The notes below the pieces were generated by a model. The model did no database searches and had not been told where the DNA came from. It saw only the letters and a list, made by a program, of their open reading frames with translations. DNA of 25,389 nucleotides from positions 1-25,389 of the forward strand of contig DXJM01000444.1 in NCBI GenBank assembly GCA_019057355.1, in the 5' to 3' direction. The position numbers were made by a program, and so were the translations under genes. Positions 15,637 to 23,945 of the stretch are shown one piece after another; within the stretch, counting starts at the first letter, position 1; every line of letters begins with the position of its first letter. The stretch comes from Promethearchaeota archaeon (GTDB lineage: Archaea > Asgardarchaeota > Lokiarchaeia > Sigyniarchaeales > SOKP01).

Positions 15637-16486
15637 AAATAAATTCAGCAAATTTTGTTATTAATTTTATTTTATGAGGTAATTTATCTCGATAATAATT
15701 ATTAACAATATCCATTAAAAATATCATGTATCTCGAATCTATAGCCATATTCAAATTCAATTGCTTGTTTAATTCTTCTGAAAGATTTACCGTGTTGATA
15801 TCAGATGGTTTATGATCTAATACATATTTTAAAATGATTTCTGCCATTAAAAAAGCTTTATGAATCTCATTTTTAAACAGGATGAACCCAGTTTCAGGAT
15901 TATTTTCATTATATAAGGTTTGAACAATTGCTTGTTCAATTTTTAGTTTTTTTACATTAATGATGTTACCAGGATTCTTCAAAAGGCTATTTCCACTAAT
16001 AATTAGTGTTTTTTTATGAGATTTTTCCTGCTCTTTGTATACTTTTGTTGATAAGAATAATAGATCCATCCTAAAACTGTCTTTTGTTAATTCTTTAAAG
16101 AAATTTATATAATGTATATTTAAAAACGATTCATTTGATACGATTAATGCTTTCTCTCCTAAAAATATTGTTTTTATTATTATAGCTATCATGGAAGGTG
16201 TTAAATTAATTTTTATGATATCTATATCAAAATTAGAATGATCTACTTTTTTAATATCTTCTTTTAAAGGCTCTAAATAGGGAATTTTAATTGTATAATC
16301 GGTAGTATAAGAATCCCTTACTGTAAAATTTCTATCAAGATAGATTATGAAATCATGACCACAATTTTTAAACTTAGCAACTTTAATGGGAATGATAGTT
16401 TTATTACTATCAAATAAATCTGTTTTAAAATCGATAGAACATCTATTTCTGCAAACTGGACAATATATATTAACCGATACAGACAT
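15635..16486 (-). CDS. N-terminal zinc-ribbon protein, unknown function; paralogue at the left edge
   Basis: The product from the ATG at 16486 is 283 residues. It begins MSVSVNIYCPVCRNRC and continues to FKNCGHDFIIYLDRNFTVRD about 35 residues later. CPVC plus CGH form a probable zinc ribbon, and the H-x-F...D-x-x-x-x-V-R pattern after it is its most distinctive feature. The rest (about 80-283) is alpha/beta with no catalytic motif I recognise and no membrane segment. A longer frame from 16531 would add a hydrophobic leader (MCFVIRYIIIIIK). I prefer 16486 because a TATA-like stretch falls inside that extension and the zinc ribbon then sits at the N-terminus. The C-terminal 50 residues match the fragment at 1-175, so this is a multicopy family, consistent with lineage-specific expansion. 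Confidence 0.65.
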   Translation of the reverse strand: MSVSVNIYCPVCRNRCSIDFKTDLFDSNKTIIPIKVAKFKNCGHDFIIYLDRNFTVRDSYTTDYTIKIPYLEPLKEDIKKVDHSNFDIDIIKINLTPSMIAIIIKTIFLGEKALIVSNESFLNIHYINFFKELTKDSFRMDLLFLSTKVYKEQEKSHKKTLIISGNSLLKNPGNIINVKKLKIEQAIVQTLYNENNPETGFILFKNEIHKAFLMAEIILKYVLDHKPSDINTVNLSEELNKQLNLNMAIDSRYMIFLMDIVNNYYRDKLPHKIKLITKFAEFI

Positions 16487-16505
16487 TTTTAACTTGATAA
16501 TTATA

Positions 16506-16515
16506 ATTATATACC
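16506..16515 (-). promoter_or_regulatory. Candidate TATA box for the zinc-ribbon gene
   Basis: On the - strand this reads GTATATAATT, 20-29 nt upstream of the ATG at 16486. That spacing predicts a leaderless or nearly leaderless transcript, common in archaea, and agrees with the absence of a Shine-Dalgarno site. Confidence 0.35.
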
Positions 16516-16602
16516 TTATAACAAAACACATGTTATTAAATGTTATGTTTATCTAAATCCATCATTAAATTAATAGAAAAGATTATAGATATTATTGAGA
16601 GA

Positions 16603-16691
16603 AGATTTTACCCATCCAACCGACTCAGAAATGATAGGATTTTACCCTATCTGCGAAAGAAAGCCCAATCCTTTAGGGGATGGTAGTTCAA
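16603..16691 (+). mobile_element. Orphan IS200/IS605-type right end with omega-RNA-like structure
   Basis: The + strand ends in GCCCAATCCTTTAGGGGATG followed by GTAGTTCAA. This has the form of the conserved right end of many archaeal and bacterial IS605/IS1341 elements (GCCC...CTTTAGG...GTAGTTCA). Upstream are a perfect 6-bp hairpin GATAGG (16633-16638)/CCTATC (16646-16651), the linker CTGCGAAAGAA, and a terminal hairpin CCAATCC (16665-16671)/GGGATGG (16677-16683) with one mismatch and a G-T pair. In intact elements this segment overlaps the end of tnpB and yields the guide RNA scaffold. No tnpB or tnpA frame lies next to it; the flanking sequence is the promoter region of the zinc-ribbon gene and the 3' side of uvrB. 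It is a remnant, a non-autonomous element, or an orphan guide-type RNA. Confidence 0.55.
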
Positions 16692-16784
16692 ATTAATGTT
16701 CAGAATCACACTTTTTTTAAGAAAAGAATAAGAAAAAAGTTAGAGCAATTTATTCTATAAAAAACAAATAAAAGAGAATGTTTT

Positions 16785-18773
16785 CTAAATATAATCTTCT
16801 TTTAGTTCTTTTATCTTGTCTCTTAAATAAGCAGCATCTTCAAATCTTAATTCTCTTGCAGCTAAGAACATTTTATTCTCGAGATATTGAATTTGAATTT
16901 CGAGGTCAGTTAAACCTGCTAGTTTTTCTTCAATAGTTCGTTTTAATCTTTTAGTTTCACGCTCTTGAAACTCTTTTTCCTCAGATAGCGAGTTTAAAAT
17001 GTTCTTCTGAATTGTTTTTGGAGTGATTCCATGTTCTTTATTATAAGCTAGTTGTTTCTCTCTCCTTCTATTTGTCTCATCGATAGCAGCTTTCATTGCA
17101 GGTGAAATTCTTTCGGCGTATAAGAGTGCTTTTCCATTCACATTTCGGGATGCTCTCCCAATAGTTTGTATTAGTGAGCGTGTATCTCTTAAGAATCCAA
17201 GTTTATCAGCATCTAAAATTGCGACTAATTGGACTTCAGGTAAATCAAGACCTTCTCTAAGTAAATTTATACCAACTAGTACATCGTGAGTTCCCTCCCT
17301 CAATTGCCTTAAAATCTCAAATCTCTCCACGGTATCAACCTCAGAATGAAGATATGCAACTTTCAATCCTAATTCGTTATAGTATTCTGCAATATCTTCA
17401 GACATTCTTTTTGTCAGAGTGGTAACTAAAACCCTTCCGTTGTTTTGAATGACTTTCTTTATTTCTCCTAATAAATCATCAATCTGATTTTTAGCAGGCC
17501 TCACTTCTACAATGGGATCAACGAGACCTGTTGGCCTAATAATTTGTTCGGTAGAGACTCCTTCACTTTTCCCTATTTCATAATCTCCAGGTGTTGCACT
17601 CATGAAGATAATGTATTTAATCTTGCTTTCCCATTCTTCGAATGTTAAAGGCCTGTTATCATAAGCACTTGGTAACCTCCATCCGTAATCTATAAGATTT
17701 TTCTTTCGAGATCTGTCTCCCCCAATCATTCCGTGGATTTGAGGGATGGTCACGTGACTTTCATCAACTACGAGTAAAAAATCTTCTTTAAAGAAATCAA
17801 TGAGCGTCATTGGAGGGGTTCCAGGTTCTCTTAAACTTAAATGTCTCGAATAGTTTTCTACACCCTTGCACCATCCCATTTCTCTCATCATTTCTAAATC
17901 AAATTTTACTCTTTGTTCAATCCATTTTGCTTCTGCATATTTTTTTTGTTTTTTGAAAAAAGCAATTCGCTCCTCTAATTCTTGCTCGATCAATTCTAAT
18001 GCTTTTTTTTTATTGTATTCCGGGATGATGAATGGAGAGGCTGGAAAAATTCTATAATTAGTCAAAGTTTTAAGTTTTTTTCCCGTTATGGGGTGAATTT
18101 CCTGAATTTCTTCAATTTCATCACCAAAAAGTGAAATTCGTATCCCCGCGTCGTAATAGGCTAAATAAATATCGATAATGTCCCCTTTTACCCGGAAATT
18201 TCCCCGTTTAAATTCAATATCATTTCTCTCATAACTCATTTTCACAAGTGTTTTGATGATATCCTCTCTTTTTTTTACCTCTCCAACTTCTGTATAAAGG
18301 GCAATTTTTTCCCAATATTCGGGATCACCAAGACCATAAATGCATGATACAGTTGCAATAACAATCACGTCCTTTCGAGTTCGCACGGCATGAGCAGCAG
18401 CTAAACGTAATCGTTCAATTTCTTCATTCACGCTGAAATCTTTCTCAATATAAAGCCCCGTCACCGGCATGTATGCTTCAGGCTGATAATAATCATAATA
18501 CGAGACAAAATAATGAACTGCATTTTCAGGAAATAATTCTTTCAATTCATTATATAGTTGGGCAGCTAAAGTTTTATTAGGGCTCATTATCAAACTTGGT
18601 TTATTGATGGCTTGTATTACTCGAGCAATAGTATAGGTTTTGCCGGTTCCTGTCGCACCTAATAGTGTTTGAAACCTTTTTCCGTTCAATATATTTTCTG
18701 AAAGTTGGCGAATTGCTTCTGGTTGATCCCCACTTGGTTCATATTCTGATCTAATTTTAAAATTAACACTCAT
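16785..18773 (-). CDS. uvrB: Excinuclease ABC subunit B (UvrB)
   Basis: The helicase-like damage-verification subunit, which takes over from UvrA and recruits UvrC. At 662 residues it is full length. Walker A is GATGTGKT (39-46). The DNA-gripping beta-hairpin is VSYYDYYQPEAYMP (90-103) with the expected tyrosines. Walker B/motif II is DESH (337-340). Helicase motifs V and VI appear as GINLLREGLDLPE and QTIGRASRN. Domain 4 contains NRRREKQLAYNKEHGITPKT, nearly as in bacteria. The C-terminal UVR motif (LENKMFLAARELRFEDAAYL and following, about 625-660) is the usual UvrA/UvrC contact. Start ATG 18773 is supported by the conserved N-terminus. It appears monocistronic, with aglB 175 bp upstream on the same strand. 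Confidence 0.97.
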   Translation of the reverse strand: MSVNFKIRSEYEPSGDQPEAIRQLSENILNGKRFQTLLGATGTGKTYTIARVIQAINKPSLIMSPNKTLAAQLYNELKELFPENAVHYFVSYYDYYQPEAYMPVTGLYIEKDFSVNEEIERLRLAAAHAVRTRKDVIVIATVSCIYGLGDPEYWEKIALYTEVGEVKKREDIIKTLVKMSYERNDIEFKRGNFRVKGDIIDIYLAYYDAGIRISLFGDEIEEIQEIHPITGKKLKTLTNYRIFPASPFIIPEYNKKKALELIEQELEERIAFFKKQKKYAEAKWIEQRVKFDLEMMREMGWCKGVENYSRHLSLREPGTPPMTLIDFFKEDFLLVVDESHVTIPQIHGMIGGDRSRKKNLIDYGWRLPSAYDNRPLTFEEWESKIKYIIFMSATPGDYEIGKSEGVSTEQIIRPTGLVDPIVEVRPAKNQIDDLLGEIKKVIQNNGRVLVTTLTKRMSEDIAEYYNELGLKVAYLHSEVDTVERFEILRQLREGTHDVLVGINLLREGLDLPEVQLVAILDADKLGFLRDTRSLIQTIGRASRNVNGKALLYAERISPAMKAAIDETNRRREKQLAYNKEHGITPKTIQKNILNSLSEEKEFQERETKRLKRTIEEKLAGLTDLEIQIQYLENKMFLAARELRFEDAAYLRDKIKELKEDYI

Positions 18774-18820
18774 CGTTATTTGAAAAAAAATGTCTCATAA
18801 AGAAATAAAGTCTTGAAAAG

Positions 18821-18830
18821 TTTTTAAAAG
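18821..18830 (-). promoter_or_regulatory. Candidate TATA box for uvrB
   Basis: On the - strand this reads CTTTTAAAAA, 48-57 nt upstream of the uvrB ATG, in the 175-bp gap after the aglB stop. It predicts a leader of about 22 nt without a Shine-Dalgarno site. Confidence 0.3.
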
Positions 18831-18948
18831 ATAGCTGTTTGATAATTTAATGCAAGGCTCTTTTTGATATTTTTATAGTAAAAAATAGGGTAAATAAATA
18901 AAATAACCAAAGAGGTCTACTAGTATTTTTAGATTAAAAGGTGGAAAT

Positions 18949-21900
18949 TCAAGAGTTACCGATATATTCATTTAAAGATTCTGCTTCTGGTCCTTCTTCT
19001 GTTCTAATAAAAATATCCACGTAATTCCCTACAGGTTCACCTAATATAGATCCGAGAGTGCTTAATGTTATTGATAAAGTGATCTGGTCATCAATCCCGT
19101 CATTCACTCCTATTTCAAGAGTTGAATAACTAAATTCACTTAAGGAAATAAACGTGTTATTAATATAGATTGAATTTACAGTAACATTTAATAATCCCCT
19201 GTTTTCTATCATTATATTCACATGCGTGCTGTTTTTCATCGTATTTGGTCCATTAATTACAATGTCATAATAGACGGAACCACCAGGAGGGTTGACTAAC
19301 GCTTTAAAGTTATAATCGTAAATGTCAGCAGAGGAAACGTTCGCAATAACGTCAACAAAAATATCGTTCGTGATATTTATTTCTAATCCCATGAGGTTCA
19401 AGATCATGTAAGCACATTCTTGAACATCTAAATTAGCATCTCCATTAATGAATTGAATCATGTTTGAATCGATATCAAGGGTAACGCTATTAGAGCAACT
19501 ATCATCAAGAATAATAGTTTCCAACGTAATTGCTTGATTTCCCGTGTTTTTTATCATCAAAGTCCCTGTTTCATTTGCTAAGATGTATGAAACACCAACA
19601 TTGACATCTAAGCTATTTACGTTTTCAATTATTTGAATATCATAGGTATCATTGATTGTATGGACGTAAAAGACGTTGGAGCACACCATGGATTCTTCAC
19701 TACTGCTTGCTATAATTTTAATACCTACTTCATCATTTACGGCGATATCCAAATCTTTATAATAATCATCAAGAGTAATCTTGAGGACATCTTGCTGATC
19801 TATTGATAAGATAGAAGACCCAGAAACGAGGGTATAATGAGCGAAAGAAATTTTTTTCCACTCTCCTGAGATAGTAGTAATGTACACCTCATCGATGAGG
19901 AGTTCTGAAATTCCTGTATTTTTTAGTTTTACATACACCTCTGTGGTATTATTATCGTAAGTATATGCACGAGTATTACTAAGTTCAACAGGAACGTGAT
20001 ATCGATAGCTACTTTCTGTAGAGAGAGAAATTTCTGGAGATATTATCAAGGAATTATTAAAAATAGTTATATTATATCCCTCATAAGTAGAAGACATCAG
20101 GATATCGTCTTTAAAACCGTTTGCTGATGAAACTCCAATCTTATGTGAATGCTCATTTAGTGGATAAAAGTCAACAACGTCACTACTAACACCAGATATT
20201 TTAATAAAGACTTTTTCTCCTGGATTTATAATTGATGATCCGCTTAAATAAGTGATTGGGAATGAATTTAATGAATTGGGTTCTGTATTGGCATAAATAT
20301 TGCCGATAAATGTTGCTACTCCTCCATTATTTTCTACTTCAAGATAGATATCAACTTGATTTTCATTTTTTTGAATGACTTTACTATTAACTTCATTAAT
20401 TTTTATTGAGTCCTGAATTCCCTCAGTTACTAAGAAATTGCTGGTCGATTCAGAAAACGTGTATGATCTTACAATACCTTCTGCTTCAGCAGTAACACTA
20501 ATTTTAACGAAATCATCAATTTTAAAAAGATCAGAATCAAAAGTTATCATCATTGTATCATTATCTCCTGCTATAATTTTATTAGTATTGGCGCCTTTTC
20601 CTAAAGCAAAATCATGATCAATGCCATTGATCGAGACGTTTTTGATAGTCAAATCTTTAGTGCCCGTATTCTCCAACCTACATGTTCCAGAACCACTATC
20701 GAGAACTTCAGCATCATTTATTGTAAAACTTGCTTCTAATACCGTATAATCAATTTTGTATAATTTCACGAATCCTAAAGTTGAGAAATGTTCTGGTATG
20801 AATACATTTGATACATAGTTACCATCTTCAGGGATCATTTCTATCCATCTCTTCCCATCTTGTGTTTTATAGTTATTTATATATTGGTTATACAAAGTAT
20901 ATAATTGATTTCCATATTTATCTACATCAACCGTTGGAACGCCCCAAAACATTAGTTTTGCTAGTTGAGACTCAAACCATTTAGTGCCCTTCACGCCCGT
21001 TTCGGTTGTATATTCCCTTTCATCAAAAACAGCCCCCTCTGCCCAATTATCTTCTTCAAAACCTAAGGTTTTATAATTTTCATAGTGATCATTGGCTATT
21101 CTCAACATCCATTGCCATTTACCCTCATCTCCTCCCAGATTTGGGATAAGATAGGTGAAATAAACCAATATGTAGTCCGCCTTCAGATCTTTTAAAATTC
21201 TTGCAGCATACAGTTCATTTGTCTGCATGAATGCCATCCCCACCTCTCCTATTCGAGTATGGTTCGCCGTACCATTATCATTTACAGTAGTCACGTTTCC
21301 AATAGGGGTGAGCCAATAACCATAATCCCACCAACTAGCAACCACGCTCGTTCCTTCCAGATTATTCTTCATCCAAGTCAATGATTCTTCCCAATCATGG
21401 AATTGAGTGCCCGTTGTCATTGAACCATATGAGAGTTGATCGACTGAAGCATTCACGGCATGTGCTACTTGAGCGATGCAAACAACTCCAACAAGCAAAT
21501 AGACGATAACCACCTCAGAATTGGTGATACTATTTTTGACTTGGCGGCGGCGTTTCTTGCTTATCCCCGATTTTCGTTCTCCAATAAAACTACCATAAGT
21601 ATTTAAAATCCGGCTTAATCCGTATGCCGCAATTAATGCTGCTATGGGAGCAAAAATCAAAATAATTCGGGTCATGCTTCCAGTAAAGTAGAATAAGGTT
21701 AAAACACAAATGATTAATACAATATCTTTAAAATTTCCTCTTTTAAAACAAAAATAAATGCCCAAGGGAACGAGCATTAAGGGAACTAAAGTGTTGTTAT
21801 AAAATGAACTCCACGGGCTCGGTACATGCTCCGCTACTGATGCCACTAATGCCATTTGTTCTCTGAGTAAAGGACTCAAAACAGTCACGAATCGGCTTTC

Positions 21901-22908
21901 TAATCCTAAAGGGATTGCTTGAGGTGCAATCCATAGAATGACGACAAAAACAAGAACTGCGGGAATAACAGCCCATTTTAGAAAATTGATGAGATTTCGA
22001 TAAAAATTGGGAAAATCTTTTTTTTTAGCATAAAATACATGAAAAATGATGAGTAGAATTGTAAAAAGAAAAACACCGCCAACTTCTACATTCGAGATCA
22101 AATCTCCATAATCAAAAGCAGTATATAATGAGAATATCAATAATCCCATTCCTTGAACACCAACATATGCAATTAATACATTCTCATTATATTTCTTGGT
22201 CAAAATAAGAACACCAACAATTAAAGGGAGTGCTAATAATATGTAAGTATAACCTCCCCAAGAGAGTGCCAAATATCCTAAAAATATGCCTCCAATTATA
22301 GCGTGGGTAACCCTTCCGGATTTTAATGCCTTAATGAAATATAATAAACACATGAGTGCTGCAAATACTCCAACGGTTTCGTTGTCAAAAAAACCCGCCG
22401 TAGTTCTTGACATGTAGCCCACACTAAATGCCATAAAAAATGCGGCTAATAATCCACATTTCTTGTCTAACACTTCTTTTCCAAGAAAATACATAACTAA
22501 TACACTCACGCCACCCATAAACGCAGGGAAGAAATAACAAATATCATATAAAGAAATCGAAAGTCCGAAGAAAAGAAAAATTTTATGAATGAACACCACC
22601 GTGAAAATTAATCCAGGACGTAAATAATACCTGCTAACTCCAACAGGATACCAACTTTTAAGGTCATGCCAAGTAAAAAATTCATAAAGAGAGTGAGTAT
22701 CTAAATATTCAGATGTATACCATTGTATCCAAGGATCAAAAGCTTTAATCAATTGACCACCCCTTAAAAGAGGTGAAAGCCGTATTACTATTGTTAATAT
22801 TACAATCATTAATAAAGCAATAAAAAATAGCAGGTTATGCGATTTAAAGTATACTTTTGCGCCAACACGATCTTTAGTATTCTTTAAAGAAGAAACTAAC
22901 TTCGACAT
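18949..22908 (-). CDS. aglB: Oligosaccharyltransferase STT3/AglB with long extracellular repeat tail
   Basis: Transfers lipid-linked glycan to Asn in N-x-S/T sequons on the outer face of the membrane. Residues 20-480 hold about a dozen membrane helices. The first acidic motif is AFDPW with D58; the second is SRTTAGFFDNETVG with D175/E177; the external loop carries SVAEHVPS (357-364), equivalent to the sequon-binding TIxE-type motif. The soluble domain has catalytic WWDYGYW (526-532) and GDEGKWQWM (593-601). Typical archaeal AglB ends near 850-970 residues; this one has 1319. Residues about 735-1319 form five beta-rich repeats with an Asn-x-Gly anchor (N747, N860, N997, N1121, N1236), spaced about 113-137 residues and resembling CARDB-like domains. 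The tail has many N-x-S/T sequons and no final membrane anchor. It is divergent from truA. Confidence 0.93.
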   Translation of the reverse strand: MSKLVSSLKNTKDRVGAKVYFKSHNLLFFIALLMIVILTIVIRLSPLLRGGQLIKAFDPWIQWYTSEYLDTHSLYEFFTWHDLKSWYPVGVSRYYLRPGLIFTVVFIHKIFLFFGLSISLYDICYFFPAFMGGVSVLVMYFLGKEVLDKKCGLLAAFFMAFSVGYMSRTTAGFFDNETVGVFAALMCLLYFIKALKSGRVTHAIIGGIFLGYLALSWGGYTYILLALPLIVGVLILTKKYNENVLIAYVGVQGMGLLIFSLYTAFDYGDLISNVEVGGVFLFTILLIIFHVFYAKKKDFPNFYRNLINFLKWAVIPAVLVFVVILWIAPQAIPLGLESRFVTVLSPLLREQMALVASVAEHVPSPWSSFYNNTLVPLMLVPLGIYFCFKRGNFKDIVLIICVLTLFYFTGSMTRIILIFAPIAALIAAYGLSRILNTYGSFIGERKSGISKKRRRQVKNSITNSEVVIVYLLVGVVCIAQVAHAVNASVDQLSYGSMTTGTQFHDWEESLTWMKNNLEGTSVVASWWDYGYWLTPIGNVTTVNDNGTANHTRIGEVGMAFMQTNELYAARILKDLKADYILVYFTYLIPNLGGDEGKWQWMLRIANDHYENYKTLGFEEDNWAEGAVFDEREYTTETGVKGTKWFESQLAKLMFWGVPTVDVDKYGNQLYTLYNQYINNYKTQDGKRWIEMIPEDGNYVSNVFIPEHFSTLGFVKLYKIDYTVLEASFTINDAEVLDSGSGTCRLENTGTKDLTIKNVSINGIDHDFALGKGANTNKIIAGDNDTMMITFDSDLFKIDDFVKISVTAEAEGIVRSYTFSESTSNFLVTEGIQDSIKINEVNSKVIQKNENQVDIYLEVENNGGVATFIGNIYANTEPNSLNSFPITYLSGSSIINPGEKVFIKISGVSSDVVDFYPLNEHSHKIGVSSANGFKDDILMSSTYEGYNITIFNNSLIISPEISLSTESSYRYHVPVELSNTRAYTYDNNTTEVYVKLKNTGISELLIDEVYITTISGEWKKISFAHYTLVSGSSILSIDQQDVLKITLDDYYKDLDIAVNDEVGIKIIASSSEESMVCSNVFYVHTINDTYDIQIIENVNSLDVNVGVSYILANETGTLMIKNTGNQAITLETIILDDSCSNSVTLDIDSNMIQFINGDANLDVQECAYMILNLMGLEINITNDIFVDVIANVSSADIYDYNFKALVNPPGGSVYYDIVINGPNTMKNSTHVNIMIENRGLLNVTVNSIYINNTFISLSEFSYSTLEIGVNDGIDDQITLSITLSTLGSILGEPVGNYVDIFIRTEEGPEAESLNEYIGNS

Positions 22909-22927
22909 TGTCTTGTCTAAATATATT

Positions 22928-22988
22928 ACGATTATTTTGATCTAATAATTAATGCTAAATTATTATAGTTGATCAAAAAAACAATCGT
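22928..22988. repeat. 61-bp nested inverted repeat between aglB and truA
   Basis: Left arm blocks are ACGATT (22928-22933), TTTTGATC (22935-22942) and TAATAATT (22943-22950). After a 7-nt loop the right arm has AATTATTA (22958-22965), GATCAAAA (22971-22978) and AATCGT (22983-22988). All 22 paired positions are perfect; the blocks are separated by short asymmetric bulges. It starts 20 bp upstream of the aglB start codon and ends 96 bp upstream of truA. It could be a shared operator, a structured aglB leader, or a miniature transposon remnant. Confidence 0.6.
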
Positions 22989-23084
22989 ACAATTAAAACA
23001 TTTTTACTTCATTAGCACTTGTTTGACTTATTCAAAAATAGATCTTAAAATTTAAATTAAATAAGCAAAACATAATAATAAATC

Positions 23085-23945
23085 ATGACCCTTAATAATT
23101 CTAAACAAAGATATTTATGCAAGTATTATTACATCGGTTCTGGAAAATTTCATGGGTCTCAAAAGCAACTTGGTTTTCTTACAGTAGAAGACGTTATTAT
23201 TGCAACTTTAAAAAAAAAGAATTATATAAAAGATATAGATTCTTCAAAGATTAACTTTGCAAGTAGAACTGATAAATTTGTATCAGCAAGGGGGGCAACC
23301 TTTTCTTTCATCACCAATAAAAAATTGATCTTGATGGAAATTAATTCTGCTTTGCCAAAAGATATAGGGATATGGAGTTTTTGTAAAGTTCCAATAGAAT
23401 TTTCATCTCGACATGATGCGAGGCTGAGGCATTACAAATACATCGTTCCTGAACCATTAGACACTTTAAGAGACCTTGATTTTGAATTGGTAAAAAAAGC
23501 ATGTAGTAACCTCACGGGTCATCATAATTTTGCTAACTTTTGCAAAAGGGAGAGAGAACAAAAATATACCACGAGGGATCTTGAAGTTGCTTCGGCAAGA
23601 ATTCTAAATCAGCACGTCATGTTTGATTTCAAGAGTAGGGGTTTTTTAAGACAGCAAATCCGTCGAATGGTAAAAAAAATAATGGAAGTAGGAATGAAAA
23701 GGATAACGTTAAAGGAGTTCAATCATTTATTGGAAAAATCAAAACACATCTCTTATGAACCAGCGGATCCAACGGGATTAATATTATGGGATATTTCATA
23801 CGGGAAGGACGTCAATTTCGAAATCGACCATAAATCATTAGAAAGAATGCAAGGATACTTTTTCAAACAAATGATAAACCACGGTCTCAAAAAACAATTA
23901 TTTTTAACCCTTCAACAGGACGATTTTAGCCAACAATGCTTGTAA
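23085..23945 (+). CDS. truA: tRNA pseudouridine synthase TruA family
   Basis: Converts uridines of the tRNA anticodon stem-loop (positions 38-40 in characterised homologues) to pseudouridine. The catalytic motif is ASRTDKFVSARG (59-70) with nucleophile D63, equivalent to the usual RTDxGVHA; the GVHA part is divergent, as is common in archaea. Further family landmarks are FSSRHDARLRHYKYIV, LTGHHNFANFCKRE and FKSRGFLRQQIRRMV, the last being the conserved substrate-binding helix. At 286 residues it is complete. A GFLRQQIRRMV-type ending plus D63 distinguishes it from other pseudouridine synthases. The 3' end overlaps rfcS on the opposite strand by 42 bp. The start ATG at 23085 has no Shine-Dalgarno site; an A/T-rich stretch about 30 nt upstream suggests a leaderless mRNA. 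Confidence 0.9.
   Translation: MTLNNSKQRYLCKYYYIGSGKFHGSQKQLGFLTVEDVIIATLKKKNYIKDIDSSKINFASRTDKFVSARGATFSFITNKKLILMEINSALPKDIGIWSFCKVPIEFSSRHDARLRHYKYIVPEPLDTLRDLDFELVKKACSNLTGHHNFANFCKREREQKYTTRDLEVASARILNQHVMFDFKSRGFLRQQIRRMVKKIMEVGMKRITLKEFNHLLEKSKHISYEPADPTGLILWDISYGKDVNFEIDHKSLERMQGYFFKQMINHGLKKQLFLTLQQDDFSQQCL

Noticed and set aside
16487..16531. 15-residue N-terminal extension of the zinc-ribbon protein (MCFVIRYIIIIIK...)
   Set aside because: A TATA-like sequence falls inside it, and the zinc ribbon is expected at the N-terminus. The ATG at 16486 is preferred, although the longer start cannot be excluded.
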